A DNA stretch of 64,000 nt from Rhodoplanes sp963712435 (GTDB lineage: Bacteria > Pseudomonadota > Alphaproteobacteria > Rhizobiales > Xanthobacteraceae), in assembly GCA_963712435.1 (NCBI GenBank), contig CAVQIB010000003.1:726794-790793 (forward strand). The letters run 5' to 3'. Under the pieces are notes generated by a model. That model did not search any database. It was not told where the DNA came from and saw only the letters and a program-made list of their open reading frames with translations. Each line of letters begins with the position of its first letter. Position 1 is the stretch's first letter. Shown in pieces: positions 19,921-27,878 of the stretch. Made by a program: the position numbers and the translations under genes.

Positions 19921-20010
19921 CCTCGAAGGAATGGGGTTTGGCCCGCGCGCCGTCAAGCCGCCTGCCCCCGCAGGCGCGTTGCTGACGTCGAATACAGGCT
20001 CGCCGACGCG

Positions 20011-20802
20011 TCAGGCCTGGGCGGCGCGATCGAGCAGCCCGTCGCGCGCGGCGATCAGCGCGTTCAGGGTGCGCCGCGTCGAGAGGTCCGCCCGTCCGTC
20101 GATCCGCTCGGTGCGGAAATGACGCTGGAAGGCGATGACGGCCTGGGCGGTTGCCACGTCGTACACGCCGCTCGGGGCGACGCCGTAGCCATAGGCGGCG
20201 AGCGCCCGCTGCAAGGCCGTGACCTCCTCGCCCACATCGCCCGGTCCGAAGGCGGGGCCGGGCACGATCGGCGCCGGCGGCGCCCACAGACCGATCCCCG
20301 CCTCGGCAAGGCGGCGCCACGGAAACTTCTCTCCCGGATCATCCTTGCGGGCGGGCGCGACATCGGAATGAGCAAGGACGTGGTGAGGGCGTATGCCCCG
20401 CCGAGCGACGATGTCCTGCGAAAGCGCGATCAGCGCCGCGATCTGCGCCTCGGGAAAGTCACGGTAGCCGAATTCATGCCCGGGATTGACGATTTCGATG
20501 CCGATCGAGCGCGAATTGAGATCGTTTCCGCGCTCCCAGAACGATGCGCCGGCGTGCCAGGCGCGATCGGCTTCCGCCACGAGTTGCAGCACCGCCCCGT
20601 CCTCGCAGACGAAATAGTGGCACGAGACTCTCGATTCGCGACTTAACAGCCGCTCGAGCGCCGCCTCCATGCTCGCCATGCCGGTGTAGTGCAGCAACAG
20701 GATATCCGGCGCGGCGACGCCGATCCGCTCGTTGTGATTGGGCGACGCCACGACGTGGGAGACGAAGCGGGAATCGGGCTTGAAGCTGGACATTGCATGC
20801 AT
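20011..20802 (-). CDS. N-acetylmuramoyl-L-alanine amidase with peptidoglycan-binding domain
   Basis: Amidase_2 (AmiD-like) zinc enzyme that cleaves the MurNAc-L-Ala bond, fused to a C-terminal PG_binding_1 domain. Zinc ligands are in ILLLHYTGMASME (His about residue 38) and HHVLAHSDVAPARKDDPGEKF (His, with the catalytic Lys/Asp region). The binding domain GDVGEEVTALQRALAAYGYG lies at about residues 187-250. 263 residues, no frameshift. No signal peptide is visible, so it may act in cell-wall recycling or leave by another route. The upstream gap has a CtrA-like box. Confidence 0.9.
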   Translation of the reverse strand: MHAMSSFKPDSRFVSHVVASPNHNERIGVAAPDILLLHYTGMASMEAALERLLSRESRVSCHYFVCEDGAVLQLVAEADRAWHAGASFWERGNDLNSRSIGIEIVNPGHEFGYRDFPEAQIAALIALSQDIVARRGIRPHHVLAHSDVAPARKDDPGEKFPWRRLAEAGIGLWAPPAPIVPGPAFGPGDVGEEVTALQRALAAYGYGVAPSGVYDVATAQAVIAFQRHFRTERIDGRADLSTRRTLNALIAARDGLLDRAAQA

Positions 20803-20826
20803 AAGGCCACCGTTCTGCGAAAACGC

Positions 20827-20841
20827 TTAATGCGGGGTTAA
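20827..20841. promoter_or_regulatory. CtrA-like box upstream of the amidase gene
   Basis: TTAA, seven bases, TTAA: a perfect match to the CtrA consensus of alphaproteobacteria, 25 bp before the amidase start. CtrA is the cell-cycle regulator that often controls division and cell-wall genes. The assignment is inference from the motif alone. Confidence 0.45.
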
Positions 20842-20919
20842 TCGGAACGGCTCGTCTCTCCTGGCCCATCCGCATTTGCGTGACGCGGCGGAGCCTACCG
20901 GTTCACGGCCCCGTCAGCA

Positions 20920-20947
20920 AAAACGGCCCGGGCGGACCCGGGCCGTT
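20920..20947 (-). terminator. Intrinsic terminator of the PRC-barrel gene
   Basis: Arms ACGGCCCGGG and CCCGGGCCGT with a 4-base loop, followed on the minus strand by TTTTTG. It lies 37 bp beyond the PRC-barrel stop. Confidence 0.8.
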
Positions 20948-20983
20948 CATACACGAACCGCTGGTGGCGGCGCGGAGATGTCG

Positions 20984-21526
20984 TCAGCGCGGGGCGCCCG
21001 CGCCGCGATCCATATTCGGATTGGCGCTCGGATTGGCGCTCGGGCTTGAGCTCGGGCTCATTGTCGACCCCGAATTGCCGGCCGGCCCGGCGCCGGTCGT
21101 GGTCCGGTTGTCCCCGAGCGTCTTGAACTCGGCGTGCTGCTGCAACTGGTCCTTGGTCATCGACAGGCGCAGCTGGTCCGAGCTCGTATTGTTCGCGCTG
21201 CTGCCGGCCGGAACGACCTCGAAGACCGTCATCGGCAGCGCGACATCCTTGGTTCCGATGCCGAGGAATCCGCCCACGCCGACCACGAGAGCGTCGACCT
21301 TGCCGCTCTTGTCGATGAGGACGTCGCTGACGTCGCCGATCTTCACGTTGTCGGCGCCGATCACATCGGTGCCCATCAGCTTCGATCCGAGCCACTGGCT
21401 CGGCGCCTGTTGGGTGATCACCTGCGCGTTCGCATCGCCGCGGTTGGGTGCGCCGGACGTTTGGGCGAGAGCGGCTGACAGCATCAGACCGCTCACGGCC
21501 GCGGCGGCCATGAGAGTGCGGATCAT
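20984..21526 (-). CDS. Secreted PRC-barrel domain protein
   Basis: 180 residues with a signal peptide (MIRTLMAAAAVSGLMLSAALAQ). A PRC-barrel follows at about residues 40-115 (SKLMGTDVIGADNVKIGDVSDVLID, VGVGGFLGIGTKDVALPM). The C-terminal tail is low in complexity, with repeated NPS/SAN units. Periplasmic PRC-barrel proteins are abundant in Rhizobiales, often with stress-related expression; the exact role is unknown. It has its own terminator and no frameshift. The upstream stretch to the kinase gene is only about 55 bp, so it may be transcribed with it. Confidence 0.87.
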   Translation of the reverse strand: MIRTLMAAAAVSGLMLSAALAQTSGAPNRGDANAQVITQQAPSQWLGSKLMGTDVIGADNVKIGDVSDVLIDKSGKVDALVVGVGGFLGIGTKDVALPMTVFEVVPAGSSANNTSSDQLRLSMTKDQLQQHAEFKTLGDNRTTTGAGPAGNSGSTMSPSSSPSANPSANPNMDRGAGAPR

Positions 21527-21581
21527 TTCGAATGCCTCCTAAGGATGATGTGCGGGGCGCAAGCGCGTCCCATGCACGGGC

Positions 21582-23050
21582 TCAACCGGCCTCGCTTCGC
21601 CCGGTTCCACGCTGCATCGCGCCAAGCGTTTGCTCGTCCAAGGATTCGAGCGCTGCGACCGGCTGCCGAACCACGGTCACCGTGCAGGGCGCGCGGGCAA
21701 CGACCTGGGCGGAGACGCTGCCGAGGTATTGCCGTAGGGGCGAACTCCCGCGCGCGCCCATCACGATGTGATCGACATTGTTGTTCAGCGCATAATCGAT
21801 GATCGCGGCGGCGGGATCGGGCGATTCGAACACGTGATAGGTGATGCGGTCCTCGGCGACCGGAAGCGACCGCGCCCAGTGTTTCAACTCCACGAGGCGC
21901 TGCAGGTGCGGATGGCGTCCCTGCGCGTCCTGCATCGGATCGAGCGCGATGCGCGAGGTCTTCAACACGTTGACGCAGGCAAACCGCGCAGCCGTCTCCG
22001 CCGCCAGCAAGCGGCGCAGCGCGACGGCGAGCGCCTCGCGCAAGTCTTCGGCCTCGGGCGACAGATCGATCGCGCCCATGATGATCGGCGAGCGATCGAG
22101 CAGGCCCGCCGCATCGCGCGTGCGCATGCGCGGGGCGTTTCGGTTGGCGAGCCATCGCATGAAGACGGTCGCCGCGCCGTCCCGGTTGCGCCGTTCGGCG
22201 CGCGCCGTGAGCACCACGTCGTCGGGATGCTGCAGGGCGAAACGCAATTGCGCGGCGGTTTCGTAGCGGGCCTCGGGCCTGATCTCGAGGCAGCGCAGGA
22301 TGATTTCCTGCAGCCAGGGCGGCGTGTCCGGGTTCCACCAGCGGGGAGGCGGCGGATCGCGCCACAGCCGCCGACGCCACTCCGATTCGCGCTCCGGCTG
22401 GCCGAACGGGTATTCGCCGGTCGCGAACAGGTAGAGAATGACGCCGAGCGCGAAGATGTCGCTGCGCGGATCGCCGCGGTTGCGCCGCACCTGTTCCGGC
22501 GCGACATAGGCGCCGGTGCCGACCGGGCTGTCGAACTCCTCGCCGATCAGATCGGGAAGCTGCAGGTGGCGCGACAGTCCGAAATCGATCAGCACCACGC
22601 CTTCATTGTCGCGCCGGATGACGTTGCTCGGCTTCAGGTCGAGATGGAGGACATGCTGCTGATGAATGTCGCGCAGCGCATCGGCTATTCTCGCGCCGAT
22701 CCGCGCGACCTCGTCCGCCGGCAGCGGCGCCTGGTCGATCAGGGTCGCGAGCGACTGCCCGGCGACGTGCTCCATCACGATGTAGGGCCGCTCGAAATCG
22801 CCGGCCGCGACGAAGCGGGGCACGTGCGGCCCGGTGAGGCGGGCAAGGATCATCTGCTCACTGCTCGAACCCGACGATCGTCAGCGGATCCTCGCCGCGA
22901 CGCAAAAGCGGGATTTTCATGATCAGCGGGGCGCTCGATTCCGGCGTGCGAGACGCGCCAGAAATCGGCCATGCCGCCCGACTCGAGCTGCTCGTCGAAG
23001 CGGAAGCCGTCGACAACATCGCCGACTTGAAGAGGGCGGCCGTTCAGCAA
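21582..23050 (-). CDS. Serine/threonine protein kinase fused to a universal stress protein domain (frameshifts)
   Basis: The N-terminal two thirds is a Hanks-type kinase: RFDEQLESGGMADFW, the catalytic loop LHLDLKPSNV, IDFGLSR as the metal-binding DFG, and GAYVAPEQVRR at the P+1 loop. The catalytic loop has HLD instead of HRD, so it is a non-RD kinase. The C-terminal third (about residues 330-480) is a UspA domain ending with the nucleotide-binding signature MGARGSS...LGSVS and APCTVTVV. No transmembrane segment is seen, so it is cytoplasmic. Frames change near 22943 and 22862, where LIMKIPLLRRGEDPLTIVGF and SEQMILARL continue the domain. About 489 residues. It follows the metallophosphatase by 15 bp and is likely cotranscribed with it. 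Confidence 0.87.
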
Positions 23051-23065
23051 ACGCGATGTCCCCGC

Positions 23066-23806
23066 TCAATAGCCCTGATACAGGCGGTAGCTCAGCCCGA
23101 TCGGAAGGCCGGCATTGCGGATTTTCTTGGCTGCGGTGTCGACGTCATAGGGCACGCGGATATAGGTGAGCACGTCCTGGGAGTCGTCGAGCAGCGCGTA
23201 GCAGGCGGCCGGATTGTGGTCGCGCGGCTGCCCGACCGAGCCGATCACCGCCAGCCATCGGCGGCGCGCGGTGAGCGGGATGTCGACCCGGTCGATCGGG
23301 TCGAAGCCGGCGAATTTGCCGGTCACCGACATGTGGAACAGGCTCGGCACATGCGTATGCCCGCAGAAGGTCGCATGCGCCTGGGTCGCCACCAGCGCGC
23401 GCGAGGCGGAATAGAGATCGGTGATATAGCTCCAGTCGGCGGGCGCGACTGGGTTCGCATGCACGTAGAGATAGCCGCCCCGCTGGGCGGTCAGCGGCAG
23501 CCGGCCGAGGAACTCGCCCTGCTTGGGAGTGAGCTTCGTCTTCGTCCATGCGATCGCGATCGCGGCGTCCTCGTTCATGTCGGCCGGCTTGCCGATCGCC
23601 GCGGCGTCGTGATTCCCGAGGACGGCGATGGCGCCCTGCTCGACATGCGCCATCACCGAATCGACCACCCATCCGGGATCGGCCCCGTAGCCGACATAGT
23701 CGCCGAGGAAGACATAGTGGTCGACGCCGCTGCGGCGGGCATGTTCGAGGCAGGCCTCGAAGGCCTCGCGATTGGCGTGGATGTCGCTGATGAGCGCTAT
23801 TCGCAT
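23066..23806 (-). CDS. Metallophosphoesterase (YfcE/MPP type)
   Basis: A calcineurin-like phosphoesterase with all metal motifs: ISDIHANREAF, LGDYVGYGADP, LGNHDAA, YVHANP and FCGHTHVPS. 246 residues, intact. Cytoplasmic, substrate unknown; a phosphodiesterase or phosphatase acting on proteins or nucleotides is possible. Because it is joined to a protein kinase gene 15 bp downstream, it could act as the opposing phosphatase, which is inference. It is divergent from mraZ across about 240 bp. Confidence 0.9.
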   Translation of the reverse strand: MRIALISDIHANREAFEACLEHARRSGVDHYVFLGDYVGYGADPGWVVDSVMAHVEQGAIAVLGNHDAAAIGKPADMNEDAAIAIAWTKTKLTPKQGEFLGRLPLTAQRGGYLYVHANPVAPADWSYITDLYSASRALVATQAHATFCGHTHVPSLFHMSVTGKFAGFDPIDRVDIPLTARRRWLAVIGSVGQPRDHNPAACYALLDDSQDVLTYIRVPYDVDTAAKKIRNAGLPIGLSYRLYQGY

Positions 23807-23915
23807 GGCTTCGTCTGATCGCGAGGGTCTCGAAACGTTTCTTTAAGTTTAACAGCCGTTAATCGCAAATCGTCTCGCGCGAGCGAGCGCAACGGCGATT
23901 CCGCATGCATTGACG

Positions 23916-23949
23916 CCCATGTGAGCCCATGATATCCCAAATTAACCCA
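23916..23949 (-). promoter_or_regulatory. Four TGGG direct repeats with 10-bp period: likely MraZ operator
   Basis: On the plus strand CCCA occurs at 23916, 23926, 23936 and 23946, exactly 10 bp apart; on the minus strand this reads TGGG-N6 four times. MraZ is known to bind TGGGN repeats spaced by five bases upstream of its own gene. The array is about 95 bp before the mraZ start and about 110 bp before the divergent metallophosphatase start, so it could control both. No clear -35/-10 was assigned. Confidence 0.72.
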
Positions 23950-24044
23950 TTGGGAGCATGCGCAGCCTGGCTTCGGCCGGATTTTAACCCGTGAAGGTCC
24001 CTTGTCCGGGACCCGCGTCCGCATCCGGCCGGAGTGGAGTTTGG

Positions 24045-24528
24045 ATGATTATGGACCGGTTCGTCGCGAACTCCACGTCGCGGCTCGATGCGAAGGGGCG
24101 GGTGTCGATCCCGGCGGCGTTTCGGACGGTGCTGTCCCGCGACGGATTCGAAGGGTTGTACTGCTATCCGAGCCTCGACCAGCCCGCGATCGATGCCGGA
24201 GGCCATGCGCTGCTGGCGGAGATCGAGGCACTGATCGCGCGGTTCGCGCCGTATTCGGAACAGCGGGAGGAACTGCTGGTCGCGCTCTATGGACGGAGCG
24301 AGACGCTGAAGATCGACAGCGAGGGCCGGGTGGTCTTGACGGACATGCTGAAGAGCCATGCCGGGATCGGCGACGCGGCGACCTTTGTCGGTCTCGGCCA
24401 ACGATTTCAGATTTGGGAACCGGAACGCTTCCGCGCGCATCTAGAAAAGGCCACGGCGACGGTGCGCGAACTGACCAAGCGTCTCGGTTCGCGAACGCGG
24501 GGCGCCGGGCGACGGAGCACGGGAATGA
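24045..24528 (+). CDS. mraZ: Transcriptional regulator MraZ (one frameshift at the end)
   Basis: MraZ is the AbrB-fold regulator heading the dcw cluster and represses its own operon. Two MraZ repeats are visible: NSTSRLDAKGRVSIPAAFR and LKIDSEGRVVLTDMLKSHAG. The start at 24045 follows GGAGTGGAG at good spacing; the ATG two codons later is an alternative. As read, the frame has no stop and runs into rsmH. One extra base near 24502 restores an ordinary ending (APGDGARE then stop at 24526-24528) that overlaps the rsmH start. About 160 residues. Confidence 0.92.
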
Positions 24529-25565
24529 TGACGGGCCGCGACACCGGGCTACCGGGCGTCGCTGGCGGACTGGCCCGTCACATTCCCGTGCTCGTCCGGC
24601 AAGCGGTCGAATTCCTCGCCATCCGCCAGCAGCGGCGTCTATGTCGACGGCACCTTCGGGGCCGGCGGCTATACGCGTGCGATCCTTGCCGCGGACGACG
24701 CCGCGCAGGTTCTCGGCATCGACCGCGACCACACGGCGATCGCGCTCGGCGCCGATCTGGTCGACGCCGCGGGCGGCCGGCTCACCCTCGTGCAAAGTCC
24801 GCTTTTCCGATCTCGAAGCCGCCGCCGGCGGCCCTGGCCGCGGCGGACGGCGTCGTGTCTCGATCTCGGCGTCTCGTCGATGCAGCTCGACAGCGCCGGA
24901 ACGCGGCTTTTCGTTCCGGCTCGACGGCCCGCTCGACATGCGCATGGGCGACGAAGGACCGAGCGCCGCCGACATCGTCGCCGCGGCCTCCGGGCGCGAT
25001 CTCGCCCAGATCATCTGCGACGCTCGGCGAGGAACGCCATTCGCGCGCGGTCGCCCGCGCCATCCTGCACGCCCGCGCCGCGCAGCCGATCCGCACCACC
25101 GGCGCGCTCGCCGAAATTGTCGCGCGCGTGGTGCGCGCGCGGCCGGGCGACATTCATCCGGCCACCCGCACGTTCCAGGCGCTGCGCATGTTCGTGAACG
25201 ACGAACTGGGCGAACTCGCCCAGGGGCTCGTCGCCGCCGAACGCGTGCTCAAGCCGGGCGGACGGCTCGTCGTCGTCGCCTTCCATTCGCTCGAAGACCG
25301 CATGGTCAAGACGTTCCTCGTCGACGCGCGCCGGCACGACCGGCGTGTCGCGTCACCTTCCGGAAGCGCCGCACGCGCCCGCGACCTTCCGCGCGCTCAC
25401 CAAGCGCCCGGTGACGCCGGAAGACGACGAGATCGGCGCCAATCCGCGCGCCCGCTCGGCCAAGCTGCGCGCCGCCGAACGGACCGATGCGCCGGCGCGT
25501 CCGCGCGACCGGCCGGCGATCGCCGCGGCTGCCGTCGCTCGCCGACATCCTTGCGGGGACGCTGA
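24525..25565 (+). CDS. rsmH: 16S rRNA m4C1402 methyltransferase RsmH (many frameshifts)
   Basis: RsmH (MraW) methylates the N4 of C1402 in 16S rRNA using S-adenosylmethionine. Family segments appear in alternating frames: ARHIPVLVRQAVEFLA, GVYVDGTFGAGGYTRAIL, VLGIDRDHTAIALG, VLDLGVSSMQLDSAERGFSF (with a break inside), DMRMGDEGPSAADIV, the end of the fold RTFQALRMFVNDELGEL and VVVAFHSLEDRMVKTF, then a C-terminus near LPSLADIL. Breaks lie near 24621, 24799, 24822, 24858, 24898, 25020, 25343, 25530 and 25553, nearly all one extra base. About 345 residues. The frameshift density is among the highest in the window. Confidence 0.9.
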   Translation: MMTGRDTGLPGVAGGLARHIPVLVRQAVEFLAIRQQRRLCRRHLRGRRLYACDPCRGRRRAGSRHRPRPHGDRARRRSGRRRGRPAHPRAKSAFPISKPPPAALAAADGVVSRSRRLVDAARQRRNAAFRSGSTARSTCAWATKDRAPPTSSPRPPGAISPRSSATLGEERHSRAVARAILHARAAQPIRTTGALAEIVARVVRARPGDIHPATRTFQALRMFVNDELGELAQGLVAAERVLKPGGRLVVVAFHSLEDRMVKTFLVDARRHDRRVASPSGSAARARDLPRAHQAPGDAGRRRDRRQSARPLGQAARRRTDRCAGASARPAGDRRGCRRSPTSLRGR

Positions 25566-25566
25566 G

Positions 25567-25951
25567 ATGCGCCTGGTCAACCTCATCGTCGTCGCCGCGC
25601 TCGTGCTCGCCGCCGCCTATGTCTACAAGATCAAGGTCGGCCGCCACCGTCCAGGCCGAGCGCGTCGCCAAGCTGCGAATCGAGATTTCGCGCGAGCGCG
25701 ACGTGATCGCCGCCCTGCGCGCCGAGACGGCCAAGCTCGACAATCCCGACGCGGATTCAGCGCCTGGCGGACCGCCATCTCCCGCTCAAGCCGCTCGATC
25801 CGGCGCAGATCGATACGATCGAATCCATTCCGCGGCGAACGACCGATGTCGTCGCGCCGGAGATCACGACCGCCGCCCCGCCCAGCCGAAGGCCGCGCCG
25901 GCCGAGGTCGTGACCGGCAGCGTGCGGCCGCCGCCCGCGCGGGCGAGGTGA
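25567..25951 (+). CDS. ftsL: Cell division protein FtsL (frameshifts)
   Basis: FtsL is a short bitopic divisome protein forming a coiled coil with FtsB. The start MRLVNLIVVAALVLAAAYVYKIKV is a cytoplasmic tip and membrane helix. A coiled coil follows in another frame (VQAERVAKLRIEISRERDVIAALRAE), then IQRLADRHLPLKPLDPAQID and a Pro/Ala-rich end VVTGSVRPPPARAR. Breaks are near 25639, 25755 and 25890. About 127 residues. It sits 1 bp after rsmH and 3 bp before ftsI, the standard tight order. Confidence 0.83.
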
Positions 25952-25954
25952 GCG

Positions 25955-27728
25955 ATGAGCGCGCTCGATCCGAACGCCGGCCCTGCGAAGACGGCCCCGC
26001 CCGCGCGCGCCGTGGCACGCGCCGCGTCGCCCAGGCGCTGCTCTACGGCCAGAACGTCGATCGCACGCGCAAGACCAAGGCGCGCATCGGGCTCGCGATG
26101 CTCGGCTTCGCGGTCCTCTACGCGGTGATCGCGGCGCAAGCTCGTCCTCTTCGCGGTCGCGCCGGACAGCCACGTCGCGCGACGCGCCGGTTCGGGCGAC
26201 GCGGTCGCGACCGCGCGCCCCGACATCCTCGACCGCAACGGCGAAGATCCTTGCAACCGACGTGAAGATGCCGTCGCTGTTCGCCGAGCCGCGGCGCATC
26301 ATCGACGTCGACGAGGCGGTCGAACTCCTCACCGCGGTGATGCCCGACCTCGACACCTCGGAGCTGCGCGAGCGGCTCGGCTCCAAGCGCGGCTTCGTCT
26401 GGCTCAAGCGCGAGATCACGCCGAAGCAGCAGCAGGAAGTGCACCGGCTCGGCATTCCGGGCATCGGCTTCCTCAACGAGAACAAGCGCGTCTATCCGAA
26501 CGGCCGCGAGGTCTCGCACCTGATCGGCCACGTCAATGTCGACAACCAGGGCATCGCCGGCATCGAGAAGTGGCTCGACACTCGCGGTCTCGCCGATCTG
26601 CACCGCGCCGGCTTCGCCTCCGACCGCCAGCAGGAGCCGGTCGCGCTCGCCGTCGACCTGCGCGTCCAGCACGCGCTGCGCGACGAGCTCGATCGCCGCG
26701 CGCCGAGAAGTTCAAGGCCAAGGCATCGGCCGGCGTCATTCTCGACGTGCGCTCCGGCGAGATCGTCGCCATGGTGTCGCACCCGGACTACGACCCGAAC
26801 AATCCGAAGCGAGGCGCTCGATCCCAACCGCATCAACCGGCTCACCACCGGCGTGTATCGAAATGGGCTCGACCTTCAAGGCGCTGACCGTGGGGATGGC
26901 GCTCGATTCCGGCAAGGTCAACGCTCAATTCGTCCTTCGACGCGCGCGTGCCGCTGCGCTACGGCAAGTTCAACATCAACGACTACCACGCGCAGCGGCG
27001 CGTTCTGACGGTGCCGGAGGTCTTCACCTATTCCTCCAATATCGGCGCGGCCACGCATGGCGCTCGCGGTGGGCGTCGAAGGACACAAGGCGTTCCTGCG
27101 CAAGATCGGGCAGCTCGACCGGCTGCGCACCGAATTGCCGGAGAGCGCCGAGCCGATCGTGCCGAAACGCTGGGGCGAACTCAACACCGTGACCATCGCG
27201 TTCGGGCACGGCCTGTCGGTTGCGCCGCTGCAGGCGCTGATGGGCTTCGGCGCGCTGATGAATGGCGGCTATCTGATCCCGCCGACCTTTCTGAAGCGCA
27301 GCGAGGAAGAGGCGCGCGCCGTCGCCAAGCGCGTGGTCAAGCGCGAGACCAGCATCGCGATGCGCTATCTGATGCGGCTGAACGCCGAAAAAGGCAGCGG
27401 GTCGAAGGCCGACGTGAAGGGCTACTATGTCGGCGGCAAGACCGGCACGGCGGAGAAGGTGGTCGGCGGCCGCTACAGCAAGACCAAGCTCCTCTGCGAC
27501 TTCATCGCCGTCATGCCGGCCGACGAGCCGCGCTATCTCGTCCTGATCATGCTCGACGAGCCGCAGCCGCTGCCCGAGACGCACGGCTACGCCACCGCCG
27601 GCTGGAACGCCGCCCCGACCGCCGCCAAGGTGATCGAGCGCATCGCGCCGATGCTCGGCATGAAGCCGCGCTTCGAGCTCCCGCCCGCCGACCAGCTCAT
27701 CCTCGCGACGATGAAGGAGCGCCGCTAA
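25955..27728 (+). CDS. ftsI: Septal transpeptidase FtsI / PBP3 (many frameshifts in the first 1.1 kb)
   Basis: FtsI is the class B penicillin-binding protein that cross-links septal peptidoglycan. The N-terminal membrane helix region ARIGLAMLGFAVLYAVIAA is followed by the dimerisation domain (ILDRNGE, PNGREVSHLIGHVN). Catalytic motifs are STFK at about residue 305, SSN at about 358 (YSSNIGAA) and KTGTAEK at about 494. Single-base breaks lie near 26020, 26136, 26244, 26701, 26810, 26859, 26923 and 27055; after 27057 the frame is clean to the stop. About 590 residues. Confidence 0.93.
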
Positions 27729-27878
27729 AGCGTGGACAGGCCCTTCGAAACGCGCCTCCGGGCCGTCCAGGCATGGCCCGGCCGCCGCTTTTCAGCCGCG
27801 ATTGGCTTCACACTGTCCGCCGAAATGCTCTAAACGAGTGACGCCGAGGCGCGTCCTCGGCGCCAGCACGGGGCCAGC

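Noticed and set aside
23916..23949. CRISPR-like short repeat array
   Set aside because: Repeats are only 4 bp with 6-bp spacing; no CRISPR repeat-spacer structure or cas gene is present anywhere in the window.
23991..25565. Apparent MraZ-RsmH fusion protein
   Set aside because: One extra base near 24502 removes the mraZ stop; the expected overlapping stop and start are present at 24525-24530.
3016..27728. Programmed ribosomal frameshifting in ftsZ, ftsQ, rsmH and ftsI
   Set aside because: Sites share no slippery motif or downstream structure, occur up to nine times per gene and are absent in the intact neighbours; sequencing error explains them better.
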